Part shown: piece after piece, positions 1-6,543 of the stretch | Layout: every line of letters starts with the position of its first letter | How positions within the stretch are numbered: the first letter of the stretch is position 1 | Source: JALSJK01 sp964530345 | GTDB taxonomy: Bacteria; Pseudomonadota; Gammaproteobacteria; Methylococcales; Methylomonadaceae | Assembly (NCBI GenBank): GCA_964530345.1 | Contig: CAZGYJ010000067.1 | Span: 1 to 15,337, forward strand | Direction of reading: 5' to 3' | Length of the DNA: 15,337 bases | Notes under the pieces: generated by a model | Seen by the model: only the letters and a program-made list of their open reading frames with translations | The model's database searches: none | Told to the model about the DNA's origin: nothing | Translations under genes and position numbers: made by a program

Positions 1-232
1 GCGCCCCAAAAGATCTAAAATACGTGCTCATTCCTAAGCTACTACAGGGAAATATCTACGCGCGCCTTGTAATTTCAATAACTTATCTTCTTTTCTCAAT
101 TGTGTCATGTATGAAGTGAAAACAATAATTCGACCGGAAACTTGACAGGCACTTAACTTTTATAGAATATACATCTGGGTTATTTTGAAGTTTCGACCCA
201 ATACTAATAATTTATTATAAAGGGGGAAGTCG
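1..232. other. Gene-free leader region upstream of the PuuD-like gene
   Basis: No convincing gene is visible here. A plus-strand frame is open from position 3 to a TGA at 117-119 (38 codons, hydrophobic C-terminal half). It could be the tail of a gene entering from the left, but I recognise nothing in it and do not call it. The right half holds a promoter-like TTGACA at 142-147 and a strong ribosome binding site just before the gene at 233. Confidence 0.5.
142..170 (+). promoter_or_regulatory. Candidate sigma70 promoter for the PuuD-like gene
   Basis: A perfect -35 box TTGACA lies at 142-147. Two imperfect -10 choices follow: TAGAAT at 163-168 (five of six consensus bases, spacer 15) and GAATAT at 165-170 (spacer 17). 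It would give a 5' leader of about 55 bases before the start at 233. This is read by eye only; the spacing of the better -10 box is short. Confidence 0.4.
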
Positions 233-931
233 ATGGATATTGTTACAACTACTGCTGGCATTGAAATGCTAATGCGCTGGGGACATTTTCTTGCAGGTAT
301 CACATGGATTGGATTGCTTTATTATTTCAATTTTGTTCAAGGTGAATATTTCAAAGAGGCCGATGCTTCTGCCAAAACTGCAGCCATCAAAGGCTTGGTA
401 CCAAAAGCACTTTGGTGGTTCCGCTGGGGGGCAGCAGCGACATTAATAACTGGGCTGGCCATTTTTGGCCTGCGTGGCGGCGGCATGTCGATGGATATCT
501 ATGTCGGCGCATTACTTGGTGTTTTTATGTTCCTAAATGTTTGGTTAATAATCTGGCCAAACCAGAAAGTTGTCATTGCTTCAGCCGAAGCAGTATCCGC
601 TGGAGGAAAAGCATTGCCGGAGGCAGCGGATGCATTGGCGACAGCAGGACTCGCCTCGCGAACCAACACTTTGTTTTCTATTCCGATGCTGTTTTTTATG
701 GGCGCATCCTCCCATTATCCCCATAGCTTTAGTGCATTAGCCTTCATTGTGGCTGTCGTGATCATTCTGGTTCTTGAACTAAACGGCGCTTATCCCGCTG
801 TCAAAAATATCAGTGTTTGCAAAAAATTACCCGCTTGCGGAAAAATGGGACCGATGGCCAGCGTTAATGGCGTTATCCATTGCGGTCTCGGATTGACTGT
901 TATCTTATTTTTAATTCTTGATTATTTATAA
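233..931 (+). CDS. PuuD / urate-oxidase N-terminal domain family membrane protein
   Basis: This 232-residue integral membrane protein matches the membrane domain of PuuD-type urate hydroxylases. Near the N-terminus it has the family-like stretch around residues 15-34 (RWGHFLAGITWIGLLYYFNF). Hydrophobic segments lie near residues 15-33, 62-82, 88-108, 143-157, 165-183 and 212-230. Full PuuD proteins are about 400 residues and end in a cytochrome c domain with a CxxCH motif; this one stops after the membrane part and has no such motif. A role in urate oxidation is therefore not secure, and no purine-catabolism gene lies nearby. The ATG at 233 is supported by AGGGGG at 221-226, six bases upstream. 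It appears to be transcribed alone, with a promoter candidate at 142 and a hairpin at 956-986 behind it. The family assignment is fairly sure; the substrate is unknown. Confidence 0.78.
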   Translation: MDIVTTTAGIEMLMRWGHFLAGITWIGLLYYFNFVQGEYFKEADASAKTAAIKGLVPKALWWFRWGAAATLITGLAIFGLRGGGMSMDIYVGALLGVFMFLNVWLIIWPNQKVVIASAEAVSAGGKALPEAADALATAGLASRTNTLFSIPMLFFMGASSHYPHSFSALAFIVAVVIILVLELNGAYPAVKNISVCKKLPACGKMGPMASVNGVIHCGLGLTVILFLILDYL

Positions 932-955
932 TTTTTTCACAACAACATATTTCAT

Positions 956-986
956 TAAGGACAAGAATTTCTCTTTCTTGTCCTTA
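956..986 (+). terminator. Hairpin after the PuuD-like gene, probable terminator
   Basis: A perfect 12-bp stem pairs 956-967 (TAAGGACAAGAA) with 975-986 (TTCTTGTCCTTA) around a 7-base loop. It lies 25 bases after the stop of the preceding gene and before the bcp ribosome binding site. No clear U-tract follows on either strand, so it may instead be a weak or Rho-assisted terminator, or an mRNA-protecting stem. Confidence 0.5.
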
Positions 987-1041
987 CTATGTTAGGGTAA
1001 TGTTCCACCTCATATACAAGCAAGTACTCAGGAGTCCATGT

Positions 1042-1539
1042 ATGTTAGAAACACAACAATCAGCACCAATGTTCAGGTCTTACAACCAAAACAATGAAAT
1101 GGTTTCTCTTGCCGATTTTGCTGGAGAAAAAAATATCGTCTTATACTTTTATCCGAAAGACGACACACCTGGCTGCACTATTGAAGCCAATGATTTTACC
1201 AAACTGGCAGAAGAATTCGCCAAACGCGATACCGTGGTAATCGGCGTCAGCAAAGATTCCTGCGACAGCCATACTCAATTCATCGAAAAATATGGATTAA
1301 AAGTCGACTTACTCGCTGATACCTCAGGAGAACTCTGTGAAAGCTATGATGTCTGGCGAGAAAAAGAAAAAAACGGCATAAAAAAAATGGCGATACTCCG
1401 CTCGACTTTCATTATTGATAAACAAGGAAATTTGGCAGATGTCCATTATGGCGTTAACCATGAAGGCCATGCCGAAGAAATTCTGGAAAAGATAAAAATC
1501 CTGAACGGTGAAAAACCTGAACAAGATCAATCTAAATAA
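1042..1539 (+). CDS. bcp: Thioredoxin-dependent peroxiredoxin, BCP/PrxQ family
   Basis: A 165-residue cytoplasmic thiol peroxidase that reduces peroxides. The peroxidatic motif YPKDDTPGCT places the catalytic cysteine at residue 45, with the conserved Thr42 and Pro38. E. coli-type BCP has a second cysteine five residues later (CxxxxC), but here that position is Asn50. Other cysteines are Cys74 and Cys99, so the resolving partner is either Cys74 (some family members use a cysteine in that helix) or absent. An in-frame ATG exists at 1000, but the start at 1042 is preferred: AGGAG at 1030-1034 sits seven bases before it and the resulting N-terminus matches family length. The stop codon overlaps the rpiA start by one base (TAATG), implying a bcp-rpiA operon with coupled translation. 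Confidence 0.93.
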   Translation: MLETQQSAPMFRSYNQNNEMVSLADFAGEKNIVLYFYPKDDTPGCTIEANDFTKLAEEFAKRDTVVIGVSKDSCDSHTQFIEKYGLKVDLLADTSGELCESYDVWREKEKNGIKKMAILRSTFIIDKQGNLADVHYGVNHEGHAEEILEKIKILNGEKPEQDQSK

Positions 1540-2219
1540 TGAACGAAAAACAGCTGGTTGCACATAAAGCTGCAAACATGATCAAGGATGATATGATTGT
1601 GGGCCTGGGCACAGGGTCAACTGCAAATTACTTTATTGAAGCCTTGGCACAACGACAGAATAAAGAAAACCTGCAAATTTCAACTGTTTCTAGTTCCGTT
1701 ATCAGTTATATCAAAGCTAAACAATCAGGGCTACCAGTTCTAGGCATTGAACAATTATCTCATCTTGATATTTATGTTGATGGCGCAGATGAAGTTTGTA
1801 CTGATGGCGCCTTGTTAAAGGGCAGAGGTTCGGATTTAGTAAAAGAAAAGATTCTGGCAAAAGCATCACAACAATTTGTGGTACTGGTTGACCAAAGCAA
1901 ACTGGTCAACCATATCGGAGAAAAATTTGCGATCCCCATTGAAGTCATGCCTTTCGCATGGCAACTGGTAAAAAACAACCTTCAAAAGATCGGGGGCAGT
2001 GGTGAATTACGCCTTAATGCCAATAAAGACAATGTCGCCGTTACTGCCCATGGCAGTCTGGTGTTAGATATGACCTTCGACACTAAAATTAGTGCCTCAG
2101 AACTAAACGACTATTTAAACGGATTACCTGGTGTTGTCGAACATGGAATTTTTATCAATTTGGCCACTACCATATTGATCGGAAAAGACGGGAAAGTTGA
2201 ACAAAAATCCATAAAATAA
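1539..2219 (+). CDS. rpiA: Ribose-5-phosphate isomerase A
   Basis: Interconverts ribose 5-phosphate and ribulose 5-phosphate in the cytosol. The 226-residue protein has the phosphate-binding GLGTGST (residues 22-28), the DGADE motif (81-85), Lys94 and Glu103. These sit at the numbering known for E. coli RpiA (Asp81, Asp84, Lys94, catalytic base Glu103), and DQSK follows. The usual glycine-rich loop after Lys94 (KGGGxAL in close relatives) reads KGRGSDL here, an unusual but apparently tolerable change. No clear Shine-Dalgarno is seen; the ATG overlaps the bcp stop as TAATG. In a methylotroph RpiA helps regenerate ribulose 5-phosphate for the ribulose monophosphate cycle and supplies ribose 5-phosphate for the PRPP used by MptG. 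The gene is not part of the cofactor operon. Confidence 0.96.
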   Translation: MNEKQLVAHKAANMIKDDMIVGLGTGSTANYFIEALAQRQNKENLQISTVSSSVISYIKAKQSGLPVLGIEQLSHLDIYVDGADEVCTDGALLKGRGSDLVKEKILAKASQQFVVLVDQSKLVNHIGEKFAIPIEVMPFAWQLVKNNLQKIGGSGELRLNANKDNVAVTAHGSLVLDMTFDTKISASELNDYLNGLPGVVEHGIFINLATTILIGKDGKVEQKSIK

Positions 2220-2370
2220 CTACTGGCTTTAGCATGGGCATACCTTTCTCGTTTCAAAATACCTCGTTTGAGTGCGTCAGTTTTTGTAAAAGACAAGGAG
2301 ACTTGTTGGAAGGTATTGCAACGCACGTTATTGGCAAAAAATGTGCTACAAACAGGGCTTCTTGAGCCTG

Positions 2371-2391
2371 AAAGGTATTTGCCTTTTATTT
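2371..2391 (+). terminator. Weak terminator-like hairpin between rpiA and the convergent ATP-grasp gene
   Basis: AAAGG (2371-2375) pairs with CCTTT (2382-2386) around a six-base loop and is followed by TATTTTA on the plus strand. A second tiny stem (GGCT/AGCC, 2356-2367) lies just before it. The stem is short and AT-rich, and it overlaps the stop codon of the opposing gene. This is the only terminator candidate I see for the bcp-rpiA transcript. Confidence 0.28.
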
Positions 2392-3384
2392 TACTTGCAC
2401 CTCAATCGAAAAAACTTCCCCGATTGTCTTCATATCAGGTTCACCTGAAATCAACTTCAAAACATTCTCTGCAACATTAATTCCAAGTGCCCGCCTGATA
2501 CCAGCATAGGATGTCGTTAAACGGGGGTTAATCTCAATTAAAACAAAATCATTTCCAATATCTACTAAATCTATACCTACATACCCCCATAAACCAGGTA
2601 TTGCCTGTGCGATGCGATCAATAAAATCGGTTAACTTATCAGCATTCGCCAATTTAATATTTACATTACACGCGTCTAATGAAATCTTCCGACCAGAAAT
2701 ACTAATTTTTTGTTCGTTAGCACAAATCAGCCATCCATGACCATTTTTAAACAAACAAGACAAGCTGATGGCTTGGCCTCGAATAAATGGCTGAATAATA
2801 TAGTCATCCGAATGTTTAAGAAAAGCAACTGCTTGTTCTAATTGCTCCTGGTCATTCACCAAGAAACAATTTTCACAACCTACACCATCATTTGGCTTGA
2901 TCACCTTGATTCCATTTTTTATCCAATGGAAACTGGAAAGTTTTTGCGTCGTTACAACTGGAATCTTATGGCGACTTAATTGTTGATAGGTCAAAAGTTT
3001 ATCTCCGGTCAATTTCACTGCCCCAGTTTCTGAATTCAATAATTGTGTACTAGAATCCTCAGCCATTCTGGTAAAATTCATTAAAATACCGTCTGATTCA
3101 GGTGCAATTGGCCAAACAGCATCACACTGATAACAGCAATCAACAAAAATACTTTGAATATCTGAATATTGAGTAATTTTAATTAGTTGAACATGACTAA
3201 ATTTTCGGAAATAATGGTCAGGTAACCTGGAATCTCGAGTAATATACAATTCAATATGGGGGATCTGAGAAAGATCGCTGATTAACGCCTTCAACATTAA
3301 CTCCCCTTCGTAGGCTAAACTTTCCGGCAATGGCTGATTTCTCAATCCTCCGCCGGTGATGAATTCAAAAACGAAAATTTTCAT
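2386..3384 (-). CDS. ATP-grasp ligase, MfnD-like (tyramine/tyrosine-glutamate ligase family)
   Basis: A 332-residue ATP-grasp protein. The N-terminus (residues 1-30, FEFITGGG followed by EGELM) resembles archaeal MfnD, which joins glutamate to tyramine in methanofuran synthesis. Central ATP-binding features are KPNDGVGCEN (163-172) and IQPFIRG (197-203). The metal-binding EINPR is at 284-288, followed by LTTSY as in related ligases. Methylotrophs use methylofuran, a methanofuran analogue, and carry an ATP-grasp gene of this kind (I recall orf17 in Methylobacterium) in their H4MPT gene islands, so a glutamate-ligation step in methylofuran synthesis is the best inference. The ATG at 3384 has no good Shine-Dalgarno. 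Its start lies 24 bases from the start of the divergent HisA-like gene. The amide-forming ATP-grasp fold is sure; the substrate is inferred. Confidence 0.82.
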   Translation of the reverse strand: MKIFVFEFITGGGLRNQPLPESLAYEGELMLKALISDLSQIPHIELYITRDSRLPDHYFRKFSHVQLIKITQYSDIQSIFVDCCYQCDAVWPIAPESDGILMNFTRMAEDSSTQLLNSETGAVKLTGDKLLTYQQLSRHKIPVVTTQKLSSFHWIKNGIKVIKPNDGVGCENCFLVNDQEQLEQAVAFLKHSDDYIIQPFIRGQAISLSCLFKNGHGWLICANEQKISISGRKISLDACNVNIKLANADKLTDFIDRIAQAIPGLWGYVGIDLVDIGNDFVLIEINPRLTTSYAGIRRALGINVAENVLKLISGEPDMKTIGEVFSIEVQVK

Positions 3385-3408
3385 TCTGGTAATGCTGAAA
3401 GGTGGATT

Positions 3409-4128
3409 ATGAACATCATTCCTGTTATTGATTTAAAAGATGGCGAAGTTGTCCATGCCCGCATGGGAAATCGTAACCAATACCGACCTGTTGACTCAAT
3501 GCTGTGTCAATCGTCAGATATTTTTGATGTTATTTGTGCCTTTCTGACACTTTATCCTTTCAAACAGTTTTATATTGCCGACTTAAATGCCTTAACAGGG
3601 CTTGGTAGCCATGACAATTTGCTTAATAAAGTTTTACGTCTTTTTAATAAAATCCATTTTTGGATTGATGCCGGACTGAAATCCCCACTATATTTTTTTC
3701 CTCAGAAAAATTATACACCAGTCATTGGTAGTGAATCTTGCAAGAAACAACACGTAGATTTTTTGAAAACGACAAAAAAAAATTTTGTGCTTTCTCTGGA
3801 TTTTTCTATTGATAAAGCAATAGGCCCTAAGATACTTTTTGAAAACTCTGAATACTGGCCACAAACTATAATTATCATGACACTTGGACATGTCGGCAGT
3901 AACAATGGTCCGGCCATTTCCCAATTACAAAAATATCGTGAAAACAATCCAAATAATACTTTTGTAGCTGCCGGGGGCATCAGAAATAGCGCTGATCTTT
4001 CTGCATTAACAAAAATTGGCATCCATTCCGCACTTGTTGCAACTGCCTTGCATAACGGCGCAATAACCGCGCAAGACTTAAAAAAATTACAAGCAAAAAA
4101 ATACCCCGAAAAACGGGGTATTTTATAA
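3409..4128 (+). CDS. HisA/HisF-related TIM-barrel protein of the H4MPT/methanogen-type family
   Basis: This 239-residue protein looks like HisA (phosphoribosyl-formimino-AICAR-phosphate isomerase) but is shorter and divergent. It belongs to the hisAF-related group found in methanogens and H4MPT-using bacteria rather than to histidine synthesis. The N-terminal IPVIDLKDGEVVHA keeps Asp8, and a second barrel-strand aspartate is seen at Asp131 (SLDFS). These are the positions of the two HisA acid/base residues. A phosphate-binding GGIR lies at 189-192 and the family-like LGHVGSNNGP at 159-168. The expected substrate is a phosphorylated sugar or aminosugar; a role in H4MPT or methylofuran assembly is inferred from neighbours only. 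AAAGGTGG (3398-3405) is the ribosome binding site. The last codons lie inside a terminator hairpin (4098-4124). Confidence 0.82.
   Translation: MNIIPVIDLKDGEVVHARMGNRNQYRPVDSMLCQSSDIFDVICAFLTLYPFKQFYIADLNALTGLGSHDNLLNKVLRLFNKIHFWIDAGLKSPLYFFPQKNYTPVIGSESCKKQHVDFLKTTKKNFVLSLDFSIDKAIGPKILFENSEYWPQTIIIMTLGHVGSNNGPAISQLQKYRENNPNNTFVAAGGIRNSADLSALTKIGIHSALVATALHNGAITAQDLKKLQAKKYPEKRGIL
4098..4124. terminator. Bidirectional intrinsic terminator between the HisA-like gene and fae
   Basis: A perfect 11-bp stem pairs AAAATACCCCG (4098-4108) with CGGGGTATTTT (4114-4124) across a five-A loop. On the plus strand it ends in TTTTATAAT. On the minus strand the complement of the A-run before it gives TTTT plus further T-rich sequence, so it can stop both the plus-strand HisA-like transcript and the minus-strand operon ending with fae. 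It lies wholly inside the final codons of the HisA-like gene. Confidence 0.88.
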
Positions 4129-4187
4129 TCGCACAATTGTGCAATTTAACTATGCCTTAGCAATAAACAAGCTAAGTAATAGAAAAA
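4129..4187 (-). other. fae 3' untranslated region with palindromes
   Basis: Between the fae stop and the shared terminator lies a perfect 12-base palindrome GCACAATTGTGC (4131-4142). A 6-bp stem CTTAGC (4156-4161) / GCTAAG (4171-4176) with a nine-base loop also lies here. Neither has its own U-tract. They may form extra stems in the 3' end of the fae mRNA or serve as a protein-binding site; nothing else is seen here. Confidence 0.4.
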
Positions 4188-4700
4188 TTATTCTTCAGAA
4201 GCAAAAGGATGTACAGCAGTACCTTTCTTCTCAAGGACTTTTTCTATAGAAGGCGAATTTCTAACAGCACGTTCTAGTGCTTCTTTAGTCGCCGCATAGT
4301 TGTATTTTTGGATTTTGTCATCGTCTTCCGCCAACCAGTGGATAAAAACACCGACACAAACGAACAGATCTTCCGCTTCAGCAGCAGGAATAGTACCGTT
4401 TTCAACGCAGTCAGCAACAGCCATTGCTACGCCACGTTGTGCTGGACCAAACATTTGAACAGCTTGTTTAGCACCTTTGATTGTCACTTTGTTGAACATA
4501 ACTGTTGCAGGCTTAACCATCAGGTTAGGCGCAATAACAGCCAACAGGCTTGAAAAACCATCTTTGTTGTTAGTTAAGCAGTTTGCAAATGCAGTTTCCG
4601 CAGCAGAACCGCGAGGACCAATCATTAAATCGATATGCGCGACTTCATTTCCGTCACCCACTAATGATTCGCCCACACGTAATGTATTGATTTTAGACAT
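4188..4700 (-). CDS. fae: Formaldehyde-activating enzyme (5,6,7,8-tetrahydromethanopterin hydro-lyase)
   Basis: Condenses formaldehyde with dephospho-H4MPT to give methylene-H4MPT, the entry step of H4MPT-linked formaldehyde oxidation and detoxification in the cytosol. The 170-residue length and sequence are typical of bacterial Fae. Residues 9-22 read VGESLVGDGNEVAH, with the catalytic histidine (His22 here, His17 in the numbering I recall from the Methylobacterium structure). Also present are IGPRGS (27-32), LLAVIAPNL, VQMFGPAQRGVAMAV, and KIQKYNY near residue 131. The start at 4700 has GAGGA nine bases upstream. It is the last gene of the minus-strand set, 51 bases after orf7, a larger gap than most in the set. 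Since Fae is an abundant protein in methylotrophs, it may also have its own promoter in or before this gap, though I could not find one. Confidence 0.98.
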   Translation of the reverse strand: MSKINTLRVGESLVGDGNEVAHIDLMIGPRGSAAETAFANCLTNNKDGFSSLLAVIAPNLMVKPATVMFNKVTIKGAKQAVQMFGPAQRGVAMAVADCVENGTIPAAEAEDLFVCVGVFIHWLAEDDDKIQKYNYAATKEALERAVRNSPSIEKVLEKKGTAVHPFASEE

Positions 4701-4745
4701 GCTTGTTTTTTCCTCAGAAGAAATTAAATAAAAAGTTATTGAATC

Positions 4746-4760
4746 GACATGTTAAATGTC
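4746..4760 (-). promoter_or_regulatory. Small stem-loop at the orf7-fae junction
   Basis: GACAT (4746-4750) and ATGTC (4756-4760) form a 5-bp stem with a five-base loop that covers the orf7 stop codon. The minus-strand sequence after it, up to the fae ribosome binding site, is very AT-rich. It could be an mRNA processing or stabilising element separating fae from the upstream message; the stem is too short to be sure. Confidence 0.25.
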
Positions 4761-5624
4761 CATGCAATTTTCACCTGCCAGTTCCCGCAATAGTGCTACA
4801 AATATGGTTGCTACTGTCATATCTGCGGAAGTGCCAGGATTAATACCCTTAGCCTTGAACTCTTGATCTATGTCGTAAAGCATAGCTTCAAGATGTTCAG
4901 GTTTTTTAACACTAAACAGCTCCGCTTCAACTACAGCCATTGTTTTTGATACTATCGGGGAGTGCTGATTGCCATATTTCCGTTCGATGTGGCTATCAGG
5001 ATATCGGCTAAGCAAACCAGCGAATACTGCCACAGCAGCCCAGTTTCTGTCGCCAAATCGATCGAAGCTTTTATTATACTTTAAAAGTGCGAAATTAAAA
5101 ACATCCGCGTAATTAGTTGTATATTGAAGAGCAATTCGATCCTTTTCCGCAGCAATTGCCATCGCCTGTTTCAGATTAACTTCAGGCCTGTTTTTGACGT
5201 CCTGATCATCCGATTTTCCCAAGCCACCTGGCGAAGCAAGCGTTATTGCCCTAAACGCCCATATCGCATCATTAACTGTAGTTGTTTTTAAGATTTGTGC
5301 AAGAGATTGTTGTAACGAAAGTTTTTCTGGATTTTTTTGTACTGCACAAATCAACGGTGCACATAATAAAATTATTCCCAGATTAGTATTACAGCCCACC
5401 GCACTTCGAGTCTTCTTGACTGCATAATAGATTTTTTCACCCAATGAATAATCTGGATTGCAAATGGGATCGGCACTGACTTGCGCACTCACCCTGAAAT
5501 CTTCAACCGTCATGTCATGACCATCAGAATAAACACTGACATTACCCGGCTTAAATGCCTGCACATCAACTTCACAGGCTTGAAGATAGGCCGAAACAAA
5601 CTGTCTATGAGTTATGAGCTTCAC
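4752..5624 (-). CDS. orf7: Orf7: CitG-family (triphosphoribosyl-dephospho-CoA synthase-like) protein of the H4MPT cluster
   Basis: A 290-residue protein of the CitG/MdcB family, equivalent to Orf7 of methylotroph H4MPT islands. Family signatures are KPGNVS (25-30), GHDM (35-38), NTNLGIILL (79-87), ASPGGLGKSDDQDV (130-143) and NPGTSADMT (262-270). Citrate-lyase CitG transfers a triphosphoribosyl group from ATP, making an alpha-ribosyl bond and releasing adenine. H4MPT contains an alpha-linked ribose, so Orf7 is a plausible ribosylation enzyme for the cofactor; this is inference. There is no citrate-lyase or malonate-decarboxylase gene nearby, which argues against the classical role. The start is GTG at 5624, overlapping the orf5 stop as GTGA, so translation is probably coupled to orf5. 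Confidence 0.9.
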   Translation of the reverse strand: MKLITHRQFVSAYLQACEVDVQAFKPGNVSVYSDGHDMTVEDFRVSAQVSADPICNPDYSLGEKIYYAVKKTRSAVGCNTNLGIILLCAPLICAVQKNPEKLSLQQSLAQILKTTTVNDAIWAFRAITLASPGGLGKSDDQDVKNRPEVNLKQAMAIAAEKDRIALQYTTNYADVFNFALLKYNKSFDRFGDRNWAAVAVFAGLLSRYPDSHIERKYGNQHSPIVSKTMAVVEAELFSVKKPEHLEAMLYDIDQEFKAKGINPGTSADMTVATIFVALLRELAGENCMDI

Positions 5625-6538
5625 GAAGCAACTTCGATTAAAGATTCTTTATTAGACAAATATCGAGTTATCAAATCATCAACCAGAAGCCTGGCAACCT
5701 CAACCTGACAGGCACTTTGCAACCCTTTCCACGCTGGAATACTATTAACTTCAATAATCTGAAAATGACCTTTGTGGTCACGAATAATATCCACCCCTGC
5801 ATAATCCATTTTTAATGCCCGGACAGCTTGTAAAGCCAGCTGGGACATTTCCCTGTCAACAGGAGCCACTTCACAGCGGGCGCCGCGGGCAACATTATTT
5901 AACCAGCAAACGCCGTGTCGTCGCATTGCAGCGATTACCTTTCCATCAATAACAAAAATCCGCCAATCTGAATAACCTGAAGTTCCGGAATCAACAAAAC
6001 GCTGCAGATAATAAATCCCTTTGCTACTGGCCAGCCAAAACAGATCGGTCATTTTTTCGATTCGCCGAATACCTTCCCCTTGCGAACCAAACAGAGGCTT
6101 GGTGACTAACTTATAGCCGCTCTGCAATTGATGTTCTGCAATTGATACGGCTTCAGTTCGATCGCGCACTACCCAGGTTGGGGGCGTTGGCAAGCCTGCC
6201 TGTTTTAACAAAAAACTGGTCATAGCCTTGTCCACGCTTTTTTCTATTGCCCTGCCATCATTGTAAACCGGAATATGCAATAATTTCAGTACATGCAAAA
6301 TATCCAGATAAAACACTACTTCCTCAAGCGAACCACCGGGTACACCTCGTACAAAGACAGCATCCGGTAATTTTTGCTCAAATCCCGGTATATTAATTGG
6401 CAACGAACCGGAATCGAGGGCAATTTTGCATTCCGTTAGAGAAACATATTGAGCGACAAACCCCTGTTCTGCAAAAGCATGGCGTAGTTGGGCGCCATGC
6501 CATCCCGGATCATCAGTAAAAATTGCAATTTGACCCAT
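5621..6538 (-). CDS. orf5: Orf5: RimK-type ATP-grasp ligase of the H4MPT cluster
   Basis: A 305-residue ATP-grasp protein corresponding to Orf5 of methylotroph H4MPT islands, where it usually lies between mch and orf7 as it does here. ATP-binding elements include KPLFGSQGEGI (147-157) and DWRIFVIDGK (191-200). The metal-binding EVNSIPAWKG is at 263-272. RimK-like enzymes form amide bonds, often adding glutamate. Because bacterial dephospho-H4MPT lacks the hydroxyglutarate tail added by archaeal MptN, while methylofuran carries a polyglutamate chain, glutamate ligation to methylofuran is one reasonable role; it remains unproven. The ATG at 6538 follows the mch stop by five bases, with GGCGG in the end of mch as the likely ribosome binding site. 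Confidence 0.91.
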   Translation of the reverse strand: MGQIAIFTDDPGWHGAQLRHAFAEQGFVAQYVSLTECKIALDSGSLPINIPGFEQKLPDAVFVRGVPGGSLEEVVFYLDILHVLKLLHIPVYNDGRAIEKSVDKAMTSFLLKQAGLPTPPTWVVRDRTEAVSIAEHQLQSGYKLVTKPLFGSQGEGIRRIEKMTDLFWLASSKGIYYLQRFVDSGTSGYSDWRIFVIDGKVIAAMRRHGVCWLNNVARGARCEVAPVDREMSQLALQAVRALKMDYAGVDIIRDHKGHFQIIEVNSIPAWKGLQSACQVEVARLLVDDLITRYLSNKESLIEVAS

Positions 6539-6543
6539 AAAAA

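Noticed and set aside
3..119. Possible C-terminal piece of a gene entering from the left edge
   Set aside because: Only 38 codons, no recognisable motif, and a short open frame of this length is expected by chance.
144..165. Sigma54-type promoter (AGGCAC...TTTTA)
   Set aside because: The essential GC of the -12 element is missing; the sigma70 reading is better.
2111..2326. Minus-strand 71-codon frame over the rpiA end
   Set aside because: Mostly antisense to rpiA and without supporting signals; kept only as a comment on the spacer.
2268..2480. Plus-strand 70-codon frame after rpiA
   Set aside because: Starts with TTG without a ribosome binding site, half of it overlaps the end of the ATP-grasp gene on the other strand, and the protein resembles nothing I know.
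3409..4128. Assignment as true hisA of histidine synthesis
   Set aside because: No other his gene is nearby, and the divergent middle region (residues 20-60 and 159-168) fits the HisA/HisF-related family seen with H4MPT genes better.
3711..4136. Minus-strand 141-codon frame opposite the HisA-like gene
   Set aside because: Cysteine- and aromatic-rich antisense composition, contains the terminator hairpin, and the plus-strand protein has clear family motifs.
4752..5624. Assignment as citrate-lyase CitG or malonate-decarboxylase MdcB
   Set aside because: No citrate-lyase or malonate-decarboxylase genes are present, and the mch-orf5-orf7-fae order is the known methylotroph arrangement.
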